Below the pieces are notes generated by a model that ran no database searches, was not told the DNA's origin, and saw nothing but the letters and a program-made list of their open reading frames with translations. From Corynebacterium sp. (GTDB taxonomy: Bacteria > Actinomycetota > Actinomycetes > Mycobacteriales > Mycobacteriaceae): a stretch of DNA of 64,000 nucleotides. Shown here piece after piece: positions 42,894-57,741 of this stretch. Position numbers and translations under genes: made by a program. Location of the stretch: contig NZ_JALAGY010000085.1 of assembly GCF_022712195.1 (NCBI RefSeq), forward strand, positions 42,224 through 106,223, written 5' to 3'. Each line of letters begins with the position of its first letter. Positions within the stretch are counted from its first letter, which is position 1.

Positions 42894-45020
42894 CTAACCC
42901 ACCCGCACCGGGTCGACCACGATCCGCAGCGGATCGGTCTGCCGGCGGGTGGCCCGCAGGGACTGGGCCGCCCGCAGCGACGCCCCCAGGGCCTCCACGG
43001 TGTCGCCGGGGGCTTCCGACGGGACCGGCACGCGGATGATCAGCCTCCGGGCCCGGTCCGCCTCCCGCTCACCCAGTCCGGCGGGCAGACGCACCCCCGG
43101 GGGCAGTTCCACCGGCCCCAGACGCTCCACGGCACCGAGCTGTCCCGGTGGGGTCCAGGCGTCCTCGAACTGCTCCAGGGACGTGGACGTTCCGTCCACC
43201 GCGACGAGGGTGACCGCCGGCGGGAAGCCGGCCTCCCGGCGTCCCTGCAGCTCGCGGGCCGCCGCACCCTCAGGGTCCCACCGGATCAGCGCCTGCACCG
43301 TGGGGTCGTCCGGAGCCACGGCGACGACGACCTCCCCGCCACGCTCGCGCGGCACCGCCAGACAGGACGCCTCCATCCACTGCCTCAGCGCGTTCTCGAC
43401 GGCCCGCAGGTCCTCGCGGCCCAACGTCAGCCAGGTGTCGAGCACGACCACCGCGCCGTAACCGCCACCGTCGTCGACGACCGGTTCCGACCCCGGGGTG
43501 GCCACCACCAGCCCCGGCTGGTCGGGGACCTCCGTGCGCATCTGCCCGCCACCGGAGACCACCACCGGCACCCCGGTGAAGGCACGGCCCAGTTCCTCGG
43601 CGGTCCGTTCCTGGCCGACCACCGACATGCGCAGGGTGTGACCACCGCAGTGGCCGCAGGTGAAGTGCCCCTCAAGTGCGCCGCACCACCTGCACCGGGG
43701 AGAAGATCCCGCGGCATCTGCGGAACTACCGCCCGGCAGTTCCAGCGGACCGTTGCACCGTCGGCACCGGGCCGGTGTGCGGCAGGTCGAGCACGCCACC
43801 GCGGGGGCGTAACCACGACGCGGCACCTGCACCAGGCAGGGCATACCGGCGTCCAGGCTCCGGCGCATCGCCTTGATCGCCGCCGAGGGCAGCCGGGCGT
43901 GACCGGCGTGCGCGTCGTGGATGTCGTCGAGGGCGTGGATCCACGGCATGCGCTGCCGGAGGGTCTCCGCGTCCGGGCGCAACGTCGGGGTGAACCCCTC
44001 CTCCACCCACTGCTGGACCTCCGCCGAGCGGTGTGCACCACCGACAAGCAGCGCGGTGGACTCCAGTTCGGAACGCAGGCGCAGAACCTCCCGCGCGTGC
44101 AGGTAGGGCGCCCTCGGGTCCACCAGACTGTCGTCGGCCTCACCCAGCAGCACGATCAGGCGCAGGTCCTTCACCGGAGCACTGGCCGCCGACCGCGTCC
44201 CGACCACCACCCGTCCCTGACCGGCGAGGACCGACAGGTAGTGCCGGTAACGTGCCGCGGGGCCGACCTTCGCGGTGAGTTCGGTGATCTGGGCCGCCGA
44301 CAGGTACACCCGTAGTGCGGTGACCAGCCGGTCGACGTCGCGCTGGTCCGGCGCGACCACCAGGACCCCGCCGCCGGACCAGGCCACCGAGGAGACGGCC
44401 TCGGCCACCCGGGCCGCCCAGTCCTCCCCCGGTGTCCACAACCAGGAGGCCCGGGCGGCACGCCCCCCGTGGACGGCGCGCAGGAAACTGTCGGCGTGAC
44501 GGTAGCCCGCCCAACCTGTCGCCGCGGCCTCACGCGGGGCGGACACCAGATCCTCACGTGCCACCAGGGAACCGTACAGCTCCTCCCAGTCTGCACCGCC
44601 GCCGAAGAGGCCGTCCTTCTCCGCGGAGGCGTGCCTCGCGGGCACCAGGGCACGGATCACGTCCGAACGGGTGCCGGCGTAGCGGTCCGCGAGATGGTTC
44701 ACCAGCGCCCACAGGTGCGGCGGGACGAGCTGTACCGGACTGATCACCCTGTTCAACGGTGCCAGGGTGCCGACATGGTCGGTGGTGCGCCGGCGCTCCA
44801 CCAGAAGGGCGTCCACCAGGCGTCCGGCGAACCTCACCCGTACCTTCACCCCGGGGCGGGCCTCGTCGGCGAGTTTCGCCGGGACGGCGTAGTCGAAGAG
44901 CCGGTCCAGGTGCGGCATGCCCAGCAGCGGCAGCACCCGGGCGACCGGGTCGCTCACCCCGGTCGGCTCAGCCACCCCGGGTGCGGTCCCGGCGGCGGGG
45001 GCGTCAGACGTCTCGGCCAC
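42894..45020 (-). CDS. priA: PriA-like replication restart protein without helicase motifs
   Basis: 708 residues. The N-terminal 3'BD-type DNA-binding domain (about 25-115, LFDYAVPAKLADEARPGVKVRVRFAGR) is intact. Four CxxC pairs (CSTC, CRRC, CRWC, CGHC) form the two zinc sites of PriA. Between them, where PriA has a Walker A P-loop and a DEAH box, I see no GxGKT or DEAH; the DEAH position reads GEADDSLVDPRAPY. This loss is known in actinobacterial PriA, so the protein probably lacks helicase activity and serves in primosome loading. It starts nine bases after metK. Confidence 0.9.
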   Translation of the reverse strand: MAETSDAPAAGTAPGVAEPTGVSDPVARVLPLLGMPHLDRLFDYAVPAKLADEARPGVKVRVRFAGRLVDALLVERRRTTDHVGTLAPLNRVISPVQLVPPHLWALVNHLADRYAGTRSDVIRALVPARHASAEKDGLFGGGADWEELYGSLVAREDLVSAPREAAATGWAGYRHADSFLRAVHGGRAARASWLWTPGEDWAARVAEAVSSVAWSGGGVLVVAPDQRDVDRLVTALRVYLSAAQITELTAKVGPAARYRHYLSVLAGQGRVVVGTRSAASAPVKDLRLIVLLGEADDSLVDPRAPYLHAREVLRLRSELESTALLVGGAHRSAEVQQWVEEGFTPTLRPDAETLRQRMPWIHALDDIHDAHAGHARLPSAAIKAMRRSLDAGMPCLVQVPRRGYAPAVACSTCRTPARCRRCNGPLELPGGSSADAAGSSPRCRWCGALEGHFTCGHCGGHTLRMSVVGQERTAEELGRAFTGVPVVVSGGGQMRTEVPDQPGLVVATPGSEPVVDDGGGYGAVVVLDTWLTLGREDLRAVENALRQWMEASCLAVPRERGGEVVVAVAPDDPTVQALIRWDPEGAAARELQGRREAGFPPAVTLVAVDGTSTSLEQFEDAWTPPGQLGAVERLGPVELPPGVRLPAGLGEREADRARRLIIRVPVPSEAPGDTVEALGASLRAAQSLRATRRQTDPLRIVVDPVRVG

Positions 45021-45029
45021 CGCGTGGGC

Positions 45030-46289
<1,260 letters not shown>

Positions 46290-46363
46290 TGGCCTGAACT
46301 TCCTGACTTCCTGTCGTGATGTGTCTTGTGATTCCTGAGCGTGGGGCGTGCCCGAACGTCACC

Positions 46364-46383
46364 ATCCTAGACCAAGCAGTCTG
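46364..46383 (-). promoter_or_regulatory. metK promoter with putative McbR operator
   Basis: TAGAC-N6-GTCTG (46368-46383) matches the C. glutamicum McbR consensus TAGAC-N6-GTCTA with one mismatch. On the minus strand TAGGAT (46369-46364) is a likely -10, so a bound repressor would block polymerase. The leader to metK is about 68 bases. No SAM riboswitch was recognised. Confidence 0.6.
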
Positions 46384-46470
46384 TAAGGTGGTGGCGCAGG
46401 GCCGCGGGGGACGTCCCCGTCGTCTCGTGCCGTGCGGCGACGTACGGTGCCGTACGGCGTCCTCCGGAGG

Positions 46471-47727
46471 TCAGCCGGGCAGAAGCTCCTCGAGTGCGTC
46501 GACGATGTACGAGGCGACGATCAGCTTCGACGCGTCCGGGACCTCGGTGACCTCCTCGGCACCCGGACGGTCCCCCGGGGTGAGGATCCAGCCCCTGCTG
46601 TCGTCCTGACCGAAGACGACCCCGTCGCCGACCGCGTTGCACATCAGCAGGTCGCAGCCCTTACGCTCCAGCTTTGCCCGGGCGTGGTCCAACGGCGAGT
46701 GACGGTCGTCCCCGGTCTCCGCGGCGAAACCGGCGATCACCAGGTCCTCCGGCAGCCCGCCGCCGCGGCGACGTTCCACCAGACCCTGGAGGATGTCCGG
46801 GTTCTCCGTGAGTGCCAGGGTCGACAGGTCGTCGTCCCCGCCCTTCTTCAACTTCGCGTCAGCGGCGCTGGCCGGCCGGAAGTCCGCCACCGCGGCGGCC
46901 ATGACCACCGCGTCCACCCCGCCGGCGAGCTCCCCGACCACCGCCTCGAGTTCACGGGCGCTGCGCACGCGCGTCACCCGGGCACCCGAGGGCACAGGCA
47001 GGTCGTCGGTCACCCCGGCGACCAGCTCCACCTGGGCGCCACGCTGCACGGCGACGTCGGCCAGGGCGAAACCCTGGCGTCCGGAGGAGGCGTTGCCGAG
47101 GTAGCGCACCGGGTCGAGGGCCTCATGGGTTCCGCCGGCGGTCACCAGGACCCGCCGGCCCGCCAGCGACTGGCGGAACACGCCGAAGCGCTCCCGGGCC
47201 GCCGTCGCCAGCGCGCCGATGTGCTCCGGCTCGGGCAGACGCCCGGGACCGGAGTCCGTGCCGGTGAGCCGGCCGTGGGCGGGTTCCAGCACCGTGACGC
47301 CGCGACGCCGCAGCGTGGCCACGTTCTCCCGGGTGGCCGGGTTCTGCCACATCTCCGTGTGCATCGCCGGGGCCAGAACCACCGGACAGGTGGCGACGAG
47401 GACGCTGGCCGTCAGCAGGTCGTCCGCGCGGCCGTGCGCCAGCCGGGCCAGAAGGTCCGCGGTCGCCGGGGCGACGACGACGAGGTCGGCGTCCTGTCCG
47501 AGCCGGACATGGCGGACCTCATCCACCCCGTCGAAGACGGTCGTCGACACAGGGTTCCCCGACAGCGCCTCGAACGTCGCGGCACCGACGAAACGCAGGG
47601 CCGACTCCGTCGGGATGACATGCACGTCGTGCCCGGCCTCGGTGAAGTGGCGCACCAGGGCGCCGGACTTGTACGCGGCGATGCCGCCACCGACGCCCAC
47701 GAGCACGTTCAGTTTGTTTTCGCTCAC
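46471..47727 (-). CDS. coaBC: Bifunctional phosphopantothenoylcysteine decarboxylase/synthetase
   Basis: 418 residues. The N-terminal flavoprotein CoaC has GVGGGIAAYKSGALVRHF, the proton-donor-bearing PAMHTEMWQNPATREN and FMN contacts. The C-terminal CoaB has VTAGGTHEALDPVRYLGNASSG and a C-terminal lysine-rich loop AKLKKGGDDDLS. It adds cysteine to phosphopantothenate and decarboxylates the product, toward coenzyme A. GTG start behind a leaderless promoter. Confidence 0.95.
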   Translation of the reverse strand: MSENKLNVLVGVGGGIAAYKSGALVRHFTEAGHDVHVIPTESALRFVGAATFEALSGNPVSTTVFDGVDEVRHVRLGQDADLVVVAPATADLLARLAHGRADDLLTASVLVATCPVVLAPAMHTEMWQNPATRENVATLRRRGVTVLEPAHGRLTGTDSGPGRLPEPEHIGALATAARERFGVFRQSLAGRRVLVTAGGTHEALDPVRYLGNASSGRQGFALADVAVQRGAQVELVAGVTDDLPVPSGARVTRVRSARELEAVVGELAGGVDAVVMAAAVADFRPASAADAKLKKGGDDDLSTLALTENPDILQGLVERRRGGGLPEDLVIAGFAAETGDDRHSPLDHARAKLERKGCDLLMCNAVGDGVVFGQDDSRGWILTPGDRPGAEEVTEVPDASKLIVASYIVDALEELLPG

Positions 47728-47741
47728 GGGAACCCAGCCTA
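47728..47741 (-). promoter_or_regulatory. Leaderless promoter of coaBC
   Basis: TAGGCT (47741-47736) is followed after eight bases by the GTG at 47727. Confidence 0.46.
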
Positions 47742-47802
47742 GCCCACCGCCCTACGTCGTCGCGGAGCGGGAACGGGTCAGGCCCGCCACCGACGACTCC
47801 TC

Positions 47803-47817
47803 CCCCTGTGACAGGGG
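47803..47817 (-). terminator. Possible short terminator after rpoZ
   Basis: CCCCTG and CAGGGG form a six-base stem over a three-base loop, 40 bases past the rpoZ stop codon, in the 129-base gap before coaBC. There is no T-run. Confidence 0.3.
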
Positions 47818-47856
47818 CGGGGACGTCCGTGACGGGCCCGGCACGGGGTGGGGCGG

Positions 47857-48129
47857 TCAGCCTTCGGTGTGCTCCAGCAGATCGCCCTCGATCTCACGGA
47901 GGGCCACCGACAGCGGCTTCTCGTGGGCTTCCGGGGTGACCAGCGGGCCGACGAACTCGAACACGCCGTCACCGACGGTCTGGAAGTAGTTGTTGATCTG
48001 ACGCGCCCGCTTGGCCGCGAAGATCACCAGGGCGTACTTCGAGGACACCTTGGTCAGCAGATCATCGATCGGCGGGTTCGTGATGCCGACCGCCGGGTCG
48101 AAGACGGTTGAGTTGTCGTTGGTTTCCAC
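47857..48129 (-). CDS. rpoZ: RNA polymerase omega subunit
   Basis: 90 residues. [35 protein letters not shown] is the conserved omega core, which binds the beta' subunit and helps assemble RNA polymerase. Start codon GTG with AAAGG upstream. It lies 26 bases after gmk, the standard gmk-rpoZ pair. Confidence 0.95.
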   Translation of the reverse strand: METNDNSTVFDPAVGITNPPIDDLLTKVSSKYALVIFAAKRARQINNYFQTVGDGVFEFVGPLVTPEAHEKPLSVALREIEGDLLEHTEG

Positions 48130-48155
48130 TCCACACCTTTGTTTCTCGAATAGTC

Positions 48156-48761
48156 TTACTGTGCGCGTCCGGTCAGCAGAGCGCTGATCTCGGCGACGGC
48201 TTCGGTCACGTCCCGGTTGACGACGACCCGGTCGAACTCGTCCTTGGAGGCGAGCTCCTCACGGGCGGTCTCGAGCCGACGGCGGATGACGTCCTCACTC
48301 TCGGTACCGCGCCCGGTGAGCCGTTCCACCAGGTCCTCCCAGGTGGGAGGTGCCAGGAACACCGTGAGCGCCTCGGGCATCATCCGCTTGATGTTACGCG
48401 CCCCGGCGAGGTCGACCTCGACGAGGACCGGACGGCCCGAACGAAGAGCCTCGGTGACCGGCTGCCGGGGAGTGCCCGACAACTGCAGTCCGCCGTGGAT
48501 CTCCGCCCACTCGAGCATGAGACCACGGTCCACCTCCTCCCGGAAACGCTCCCGGGTGACGTAGTGGTAGTCCCTCCCGTCGACCTCACCGGGACGGGGG
48601 TCCCGGGTGGTCCACGAGACGCTGAAGAACAGGTCAGGCACCGTTGCCTTCAACTGTGCGACGACCGTGGACTTCCCGACCGCCGACGGTCCCGCCAGGA
48701 CGACCAGGTGCGGTCCGGACACGTCCGTGCCCTGCGCTTCGGCCTGCACTTGCGGGGTCAA
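48156..48761 (-). CDS. gmk: Guanylate kinase
   Basis: About 201 residues. The P-loop is [12 protein letters not shown], the GMP-binding block is [19 protein letters not shown], and the lid region [17 protein letters not shown] follows. It phosphorylates GMP to GDP. The start is uncertain: TTG at 48761 sits two bases after an AGGAG, and GTG at 48749 sits 14 bases after it. Either gives a disordered first ~15 residues. It follows mihF by five bases. Confidence 0.93.
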   Translation of the reverse strand: MTPQVQAEAQGTDVSGPHLVVLAGPSAVGKSTVVAQLKATVPDLFFSVSWTTRDPRPGEVDGRDYHYVTRERFREEVDRGLMLEWAEIHGGLQLSGTPRQPVTEALRSGRPVLVEVDLAGARNIKRMMPEALTVFLAPPTWEDLVERLTGRGTESEDVIRRRLETAREELASKDEFDRVVVNRDVTEAVAEISALLTGRAQ

Positions 48762-48766
48762 GGCTC

Positions 48767-49087
48767 CTAGACCTCGAAACCGAAGCGCTCCAGCAGGGCG
48801 CGACGCTGACGGTCACCGAGACCGCGGAGGCGACGGGTGGGGGCGATCTCCAGCTCGGTCATGATCTCCTGGGCCTTGACCTTGCCGACCTTGGGCATGG
48901 CCTCGAGAAGGGCGGACACCTTCATCTTGCCGATGATGGGGTCTTCCTCGGCGTCAGCAAGGACCTGCTTGAGGTCGGTGCCTCCACGCTTGAGCTTCTC
49001 CTTGAGCTCGGCACGGGCCTTGCGGGCCTCGGCGGCCTTCTTCAGGGCTTCTGCACGCTGCTCCGGGGTCAACTGGGGAAGGGCCAC
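48767..49087 (-). CDS. mihF: Actinobacterial integration host factor (mIHF)
   Basis: 106 residues starting at GTG behind GGAGG ([19 protein letters not shown]). A basic helical N-terminal part is followed by the DNA-binding core [23 protein letters not shown] and the highly conserved end [22 protein letters not shown]. mIHF compacts the nucleoid and bends DNA. The frame continues open upstream for about 270 codons, but codon pattern and homology favour this short start. It heads mihF-gmk-rpoZ. Confidence 0.92.
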   Translation of the reverse strand: MALPQLTPEQRAEALKKAAEARKARAELKEKLKRGGTDLKQVLADAEEDPIIGKMKVSALLEAMPKVGKVKAQEIMTELEIAPTRRLRGLGDRQRRALLERFGFEV

Positions 49088-49398
49088 GGGTTCCTCCGTC
49101 TTGTTCTGTGGTTCGATGTCACTTGCTTTGGGGTACTTCGGTGTTTCAGCCGGTCGGAACTGCGCCCGACCGTCAGCCTCGACGAATCCTAGCGATGCGC
49201 TGTGCCGGATGGCAACAGCCCCACACGGAAAGTACGCGCCTGGTGTCTGTTCGACGTCCGGCGCCGCCCCCCACGTTGACACGGGAGAAGCGTCGCAGGT
49301 CGCGACCATGAAACAACGCGCCAAGTGTAGCACTACGACCGGGGGATGTTGAACAAACCCCCAGTTCGCGTTCCGTGGGGCGGTGCCGGACGGGCCGG
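49088..49398 (-). promoter_or_regulatory. mihF upstream region with two candidate promoters
   Basis: The 311 bases between pyrF and mihF contain TTGCCA (49215-49210) with TAGGAT (49191-49186), 18 bases apart, and a more distal TTCAAC (49353-49348) with TACACT (49329-49324), also 18 apart. Leaders would be about 90 and 230 bases. No other gene is supported. Confidence 0.42.
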
Positions 49399-50218
49399 TC
49401 AGACCTGCGGGAACGCCGCCGCGGCCTCCACCACGGCCCGACGCAGATCCCCAACATCCGGGCCCGCGGAGAGCACGGACCGCGAGATGTTGGGGCTGGC
49501 CCACTTCTCGGCGGCACCGGCGATCCGGCGGATGTCCTCCACCGCCCCGCCCTGGGCACCGACCCCCGGCATCAGGACGACACCGCCGATGTCGTCCAGC
49601 TCCGGCGGGTCGGTGACGGTCGCACCGACGACCACGCCGACGTTGCCGCCACCGTGGTGCGGGGCGTTGTGCCCGGCGGCCCAGTCGACGACGCTCTGCG
49701 CCACGCTGCGGCCCCCGGGGGTGGCCAGGGTCTGGAACTGGGGCCCCTCGGGGTTGGAGGTCGCGGAGAGCACGACCACCCCCCTGCCGGAGGCCTCGCC
49801 GGCCTCCAGGGCAGGGGCCAGCGAGTCCAGCCCGAGGTACGGGGACACGGTGACCGCGTCCGCGCACAGCGGGGAGTCGTCGGACAACCACGCCCGGGCG
49901 TAGCCGGCCATGGTGGAGCCGATGTCGCCACGTTTGGCGTCGGCGATGACCAGGGTTCCGGCGCGGCGCAGTTCCGCCAGGGCCCGTTCCAGTACGGCGA
50001 GACCCGCGGAGCCGAACGCCTCGTAGAAGGCCACCTGGGGCTTGACCACGCAGGCGGTGTCGGCGAACGCCTCCACGCAGAGCCGGGAGAACGTCTCGAG
50101 GCCCGCCACGTCGACACCCAGGCCCCAGGACTCCAGGATGCCCGCGTGGGGGTCCATCCCCACACAGAGCCGCCCCAGGTCCCGTGACCGGGCGAGATAG
50201 CGCTCGCCGAAGGTGCCG

Positions 50219-50232
<14 letters not shown>
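49399..50232 (-). CDS. pyrF: Orotidine 5'-phosphate decarboxylase, type 2
   Basis: 277 residues. The catalytic Asp-Lys-Asp signature is [28 protein letters not shown] and [13 protein letters not shown] are typical of the longer type 2 enzyme of actinobacteria. It makes UMP from OMP. The ATG at 50232 has AGGA about eight bases upstream and overlaps the carB end by 14 bases; an ATG seven codons earlier is less likely. Last gene of the pyr operon. Confidence 0.94.
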
Positions 50233-53569
<3,337 letters not shown>

Positions 53570-54757
53570 TTAGTTGTTCCCTTCCATCAGTTCGATGAAC
53601 TGGTCGAACAGCGGATTGGCGTCATGAGGACCGGCGGCGGCCTCGGGGTGGTACTGGACGGAGAAGGCGAGGCCGTTGTCGAGGGCGACTCCCTCGACAC
53701 AGTCGTCGTTGAGGCAGGTGTGGGTGACCTGGGCGGTGCCGAAGTCGGTGTCGAACGGCTCGCCGGCGCGGCCGCTGAGGGCGAAGCCGTGGTTCTGCGA
53801 GGTGATGTCGATCTTCCCGGTGAGGTGGTTGAGCACCGGCACGTTGATGCCGCGGTGGCCGAACTTCAGCTTGTAGGTGTCCATGCCCAGGGCGCGGCCC
53901 AGGATCTGGTTGCCGAAGCAGATGCCGAAGAGCGGGATCTTCTTCGCCAGCACGGTGCGGACCTGCTCGACCATCACGTCGGCGGTGGCGGGGTCGCCGG
54001 GCCCGTTGGAGATGAACACGCCGTCCGGCGCGTACTGCTCGATGAGCGGCTCGACCGGGGTGTTGGCGGGCACGACCACGGTGCGCACACCACGGGCGAC
54101 GAAGTTGCGCGGGGTGTTGGTCTTGATGCCCATGTCGTAGGCCAGGACGGTGAAGCGCGCCTTGTCGGCGCCGCCCTCGGGCTCCAGCACGTAGGTCTCG
54201 TCGGTGGAGACCTCGGTGGCCAGGTCGGCACCGGCCATCGACTGCTGTGCGTTGACCTCGTCGACGAGCTCCGCGACCGGGCGGTCGGCGGCCTCGCCGC
54301 TGAAGACACCCGCGGCGACGGACCCCTTGTCGCGCAGGTGCCGCACGATGGCACGGGTGTCGACACCCTGGATGCCGATGACACCCTGGGCCTCCATCTC
54401 CTCCGGGAGGCTACGTGCGGCCCTCCAGTTGGACACGGTGCGCGACAGGTCGCGGATGACCAGCCCGGCGACCCAGATGCGGTCGCCGTGGGATTCGCCG
54501 TCCTCGTCGTTCCAGCCGGTGTTTCCGATCTGCGGTGCCGTGGCGACCACGATCTGCCGGTGGTAGGACGGGTCGGTCATCGTCTCCTGGTAGCCGGTCA
54601 TGCCCGTGGTGAACACGGCCTCACCGAGGGTGGTGCCGGTGGCGCCGAAGGCCCGGCCACGGAACACCCGTCCGTCGCCGAGCACCAGCAGCGCGGGGGT
54701 GCGGGAGGAAGTCACAGCAGTACTCTTCTCTGTCGTCTCAGTCGTGGTAACGGTCAT
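53570..54757 (-). CDS. carA: Carbamoyl phosphate synthetase, small (glutaminase) subunit
   Basis: 395 residues. The class I glutaminase nucleophile is in [17 protein letters not shown], and the His/Glu pair in [18 protein letters not shown]. The N-terminal CarA domain starts [20 protein letters not shown]. It passes ammonia to CarB. The ATG overlaps the pyrC stop by four bases; a ~20-residue Thr-rich lead precedes the domain. Confidence 0.96.
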   Translation of the reverse strand: MTVTTTETTEKSTAVTSSRTPALLVLGDGRVFRGRAFGATGTTLGEAVFTTGMTGYQETMTDPSYHRQIVVATAPQIGNTGWNDEDGESHGDRIWVAGLVIRDLSRTVSNWRAARSLPEEMEAQGVIGIQGVDTRAIVRHLRDKGSVAAGVFSGEAADRPVAELVDEVNAQQSMAGADLATEVSTDETYVLEPEGGADKARFTVLAYDMGIKTNTPRNFVARGVRTVVVPANTPVEPLIEQYAPDGVFISNGPGDPATADVMVEQVRTVLAKKIPLFGICFGNQILGRALGMDTYKLKFGHRGINVPVLNHLTGKIDITSQNHGFALSGRAGEPFDTDFGTAQVTHTCLNDDCVEGVALDNGLAFSVQYHPEAAAGPHDANPLFDQFIELMEGNN

Positions 54758-56145
54758 TTGTCGTTCACCTGGCCGTCGCGGCAGGTGACCTTCCCCCGCA
54801 GCAGCGTGGTGGTCACCTTCACGGGCAGGTCCATCCCCTCGTAGGGGGTGTTGGAGGATTTCGAGGCCATGTCGTCGCCGTGGGCGGTCCACCGCCGTCG
54901 CGGGTCGACCACGCACAGGTTCGCCGGCTCACCGACGGCCACCGGACGGCCGTGGCCGGGCAGGCGGAGAATCTCGGCGGGACGTTCCGACATCACCCGT
55001 GCCACGAACCGCCAGTCCTGGCGCTCCTGGTCCTCCGGCGGGTCGGTGACGAACAGCTGGGCGATGATCGCCAGCGAGGTCTCCAGGCCGAGCATCCCGG
55101 GGCGGGCCCGGTCGAACTCGCAGCACTTCTCCTCGGAACCGTGGGGGGCGTGGTCGGTCGCCACGCAGTCCACGGTCCCGTCGACCAGGGCACGGCGCAG
55201 GGCGAGGGTGTCGCGCGTCTCACGCAGCGGCGGGTTCACCCGGTAGTGCCCGTCGTAGGTCTCGAGCTTCTCGTCGGTGAGGATGAGGTGGTGCGGGGTG
55301 ACCTCGGCGGACAGCGGGATGCCGTGCTCGCGGGCCCAGCCCAGCAGTTCCACGGTCCCCTCGGTGGAGGCGTGGCAGATGTGCAGGCGTCCGCCGTAGT
55401 CGCGGGCCAGCAGGGCGTCGCGGATCACGATGGACTCCTCGGCCACCCGCGGCCAGCCGCGCAGTCCGAGCCGGGCGGCGGTCTCGCCCTCATGCGCCAC
55501 CGCGCCCTCGGTGAGGCGGGGTTCCTCGCAGTGCTGGGCGAGCAGCACGTCCAGTCCCCCGGCGTACTCCACGGCCCGGCGCATCAGGCGCGGGTCGTCG
55601 ACGCACTTGCCGTCGTCGGAGAACATGCGCACCTTCGCGTCCGAGTCGGCCATCATGCCGAACTCGGTGAGCTCACGGCCCTGCAGGCCACGGCTGATGG
55701 AACCGACCGGGTGCACGTCACACAGGTTCCTCTGCTGGCCCTTGAGCCAGACCATCTCGGCGATGGCGGGGGTGTCGGTCACCGGGTCGGTGTTGGCCAT
55801 GGTGAACACCGCGGTGAAACCGCCCCGGGCGGCGGCGGCCGACCCGGTGGCGATGGTCTCGGTGTCCTCGCGGCCGGGTTCACGCATGTGCACGTGCATG
55901 TCGACCAGACCCGGCAGGAGTACCTGTCCGTCGAGGTCGAGAACCTCCGCACCGGGGGCGTCGATCGCGCCGGCGGCGGCGATCTCGACGATCACGCCGT
56001 CGCGCACCAGGACGTCCTGCGGCTCGCCTTCGCCGTAGGGAAGGACGCCGCGCAGCAGCACCTCACCGTCGGCGGCCGGATGCAGCGCACCGGTGGCCGG
56101 GTAGTCGTTCACGTTCTTCTCCTCCGGGATGGGTGTGTTCGTCAT
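54754..56145 (-). CDS. pyrC: Dihydroorotase
   Basis: Up to 463 residues, a type I dihydroorotase. Metal ligands are in [12 protein letters not shown] and further histidines in LHICHAST, with catalytic Asp in VATDHAPHG. It closes carbamoyl aspartate to dihydroorotate. Two starts compete: ATG at 56145, in an ATGA overlap with pyrB, and GTG at 56112 ([12 protein letters not shown]), which has a perfect GGAGG eight bases upstream. The second gives 452 residues and a better family start. Confidence 0.94.
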   Translation of the reverse strand: MTNTPIPEEKNVNDYPATGALHPAADGEVLLRGVLPYGEGEPQDVLVRDGVIVEIAAAGAIDAPGAEVLDLDGQVLLPGLVDMHVHMREPGREDTETIATGSAAAARGGFTAVFTMANTDPVTDTPAIAEMVWLKGQQRNLCDVHPVGSISRGLQGRELTEFGMMADSDAKVRMFSDDGKCVDDPRLMRRAVEYAGGLDVLLAQHCEEPRLTEGAVAHEGETAARLGLRGWPRVAEESIVIRDALLARDYGGRLHICHASTEGTVELLGWAREHGIPLSAEVTPHHLILTDEKLETYDGHYRVNPPLRETRDTLALRRALVDGTVDCVATDHAPHGSEEKCCEFDRARPGMLGLETSLAIIAQLFVTDPPEDQERQDWRFVARVMSERPAEILRLPGHGRPVAVGEPANLCVVDPRRRWTAHGDDMASKSSNTPYEGMDLPVKVTTTLLRGKVTCRDGQVNDK

Positions 56146-57143
56146 CGGTGGTCCCCCGCCTCTCCCCGGGCACCGTCGGTACCGACAAGCAGGGTGAACA
56201 GGGCGGCCATGCGCACGTGCACACCCGCGGTGACCTGGTCGAGGACCACGGACTGGGGTGCGTCGGCGACGGCGTCGTTGATCTCCATGCCGCGCAGCAT
56301 CGGGCCGGGGTGCAGCACCACGGCGTCGTCCTTCAGGGACTCCAGGCGGGCCTCGGACAGGCCGTAACGGGTGGCGTACTCGCGGTGCGACGGGAAGAAG
56401 CCGCCATCCATGCGCTCAGCCTGGACCCGCAGCATCATCACCGCGTCGGCACCGGCGATGGCCTCGTCCATGTCGTGGCTGATCCTGACGGTACCGGCGG
56501 CCGGGGCCCCGGCGGCGCCGGCGTGCGGGTTGACCCAGTGCTCGATGCCCGGGGCCAGCAGGGTGCGCGGGGCGACGAAGGTGACGTCGGCCCCGAGGGC
56601 GGTGAGCAGCAGTGCGTTCGACCGGGCCACCCGCGAGTGCAGGATGTCACCGACGACCACCACGTGGCTCCCGTCGAGGTCGCCGATCCGGTTGCGCAGG
56701 GTCACCGCGTCCAGCAGGGCCTGGGTGGGGTGCTCATGGGAGCCGTCGCCGGCGTTGAGCACGCTGATCCCCCCGGGCCCACGACCCACCCAGTCGGCCA
56801 CCTGGCGTGCCGCACCCGACGAGGGGTGCCGCATGATGATCGCGTCCGCCCCGACGGCCCGCAGGGTCAGGGCGGTGTCCTTGAGGGACTCCCCCTTCTT
56901 CACCGAGGACGAGGAGGCGGAGATGTTGATGACGTCCGCGCTCATCCACTTCCCCGCGGTCTCGAAACTCGAACGGGTACGCGTGGAGTTCTCGTAGAAC
57001 AGGGTGAACACAGTGCGGCCGCGCAGTGTCGGAAGCTTCTTGACCTCACGGTCGCGCAGGGAGTCGGCGAAACGGTCAGCCTCGTCCATCAGCAGGGTGA
57101 TCTCGGAGGTGTCGAGGTCGGCGATACTCAGCAGGTGCTTCAT
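56142..57143 (-). CDS. pyrB: Aspartate carbamoyltransferase, catalytic chain
   Basis: 333 residues. The carbamoyl-phosphate loop is [13 protein letters not shown], the second-substrate site HPTQALLD, and [11 protein letters not shown] ends the fold. It makes carbamoyl aspartate, the first committed pyrimidine step. Coupled by four-base overlaps to pyrR upstream and pyrC downstream. No pyrI regulatory chain is present, so control is probably through PyrR. Confidence 0.97.
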   Translation of the reverse strand: MKHLLSIADLDTSEITLLMDEADRFADSLRDREVKKLPTLRGRTVFTLFYENSTRTRSSFETAGKWMSADVINISASSSSVKKGESLKDTALTLRAVGADAIIMRHPSSGAARQVADWVGRGPGGISVLNAGDGSHEHPTQALLDAVTLRNRIGDLDGSHVVVVGDILHSRVARSNALLLTALGADVTFVAPRTLLAPGIEHWVNPHAGAAGAPAAGTVRISHDMDEAIAGADAVMMLRVQAERMDGGFFPSHREYATRYGLSEARLESLKDDAVVLHPGPMLRGMEINDAVADAPQSVVLDQVTAGVHVRMAALFTLLVGTDGARGEAGDHR

Positions 57144-57736
57144 GCGTGCTCTCCTTCGGGCGCCGTGTCCGCCGGGCGCAGGAGCTCCACGCGGTCGGCG
57201 CCGTCGATCTCGGCGAGGGAGACACGGACGTCTTCGCTGGTGGAGGTGGGGATGTTCTTGCCCACGTAGTCGGCCCGGATCGGCAGTTCCCGGTGTCCAC
57301 GGTCGACCAGGACGGCGAGCTGGACAATGCGGGCACGTCCCACGTCCTGCAGGGCGTCCAGGGCCGCGCGGATGGTCCGACCGGAGTAGAGGACGTCGTC
57401 GACGAGGACGACGGTCGCACCGTCAATGCCTTCACGGGGCACACTGGTGGGCTTCAGCGCCCGGTGCGGGGTGGACGTCAGGTCATCCCGGTAGAGGGTG
57501 GCGTCCACGGAACCGTGGAAGACGCCGACACCGCTGAACTCCTCGATCCTGGCCGCCAGTCGCGCCGCCAACGGCACGCCCCCCGACGGGATCCCCAGGA
57601 GCACGACCCGGTCCGAACCGGGGCTGTCCAGAGCTGTCTTCTCGATGATCTGGTGCGCGATGCGTGCGACAGTACGTCCGACGTCGTCCGCGCCCATGAG
57701 GGCGACGGTGGTGCCGTCGGAATGCTGTGTGCTCAT
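57140..57736 (-). CDS. pyrR: PyrR, pyr operon regulator / uracil phosphoribosyltransferase
   Basis: 198 residues. The PRPP-binding loop is [20 protein letters not shown]. The family start [13 protein letters not shown] and the basic RNA-facing region are recognisable. PyrR binds pyr leader RNA when UMP is high. In mycobacteria it is thought to act on translation, and the leader here fits that. It heads pyrR-pyrB-pyrC-carA-carB-pyrF. Confidence 0.95.
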   Translation of the reverse strand: MSTQHSDGTTVALMGADDVGRTVARIAHQIIEKTALDSPGSDRVVLLGIPSGGVPLAARLAARIEEFSGVGVFHGSVDATLYRDDLTSTPHRALKPTSVPREGIDGATVVLVDDVLYSGRTIRAALDALQDVGRARIVQLAVLVDRGHRELPIRADYVGKNIPTSTSEDVRVSLAEIDGADRVELLRPADTAPEGEHA

Positions 57737-57741
57737 CGTGA

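Noticed and set aside
46290-46470. SAM riboswitch upstream of metK
   Set aside because: No known SAM aptamer pattern was visible; protein control by McbR explains the site better.
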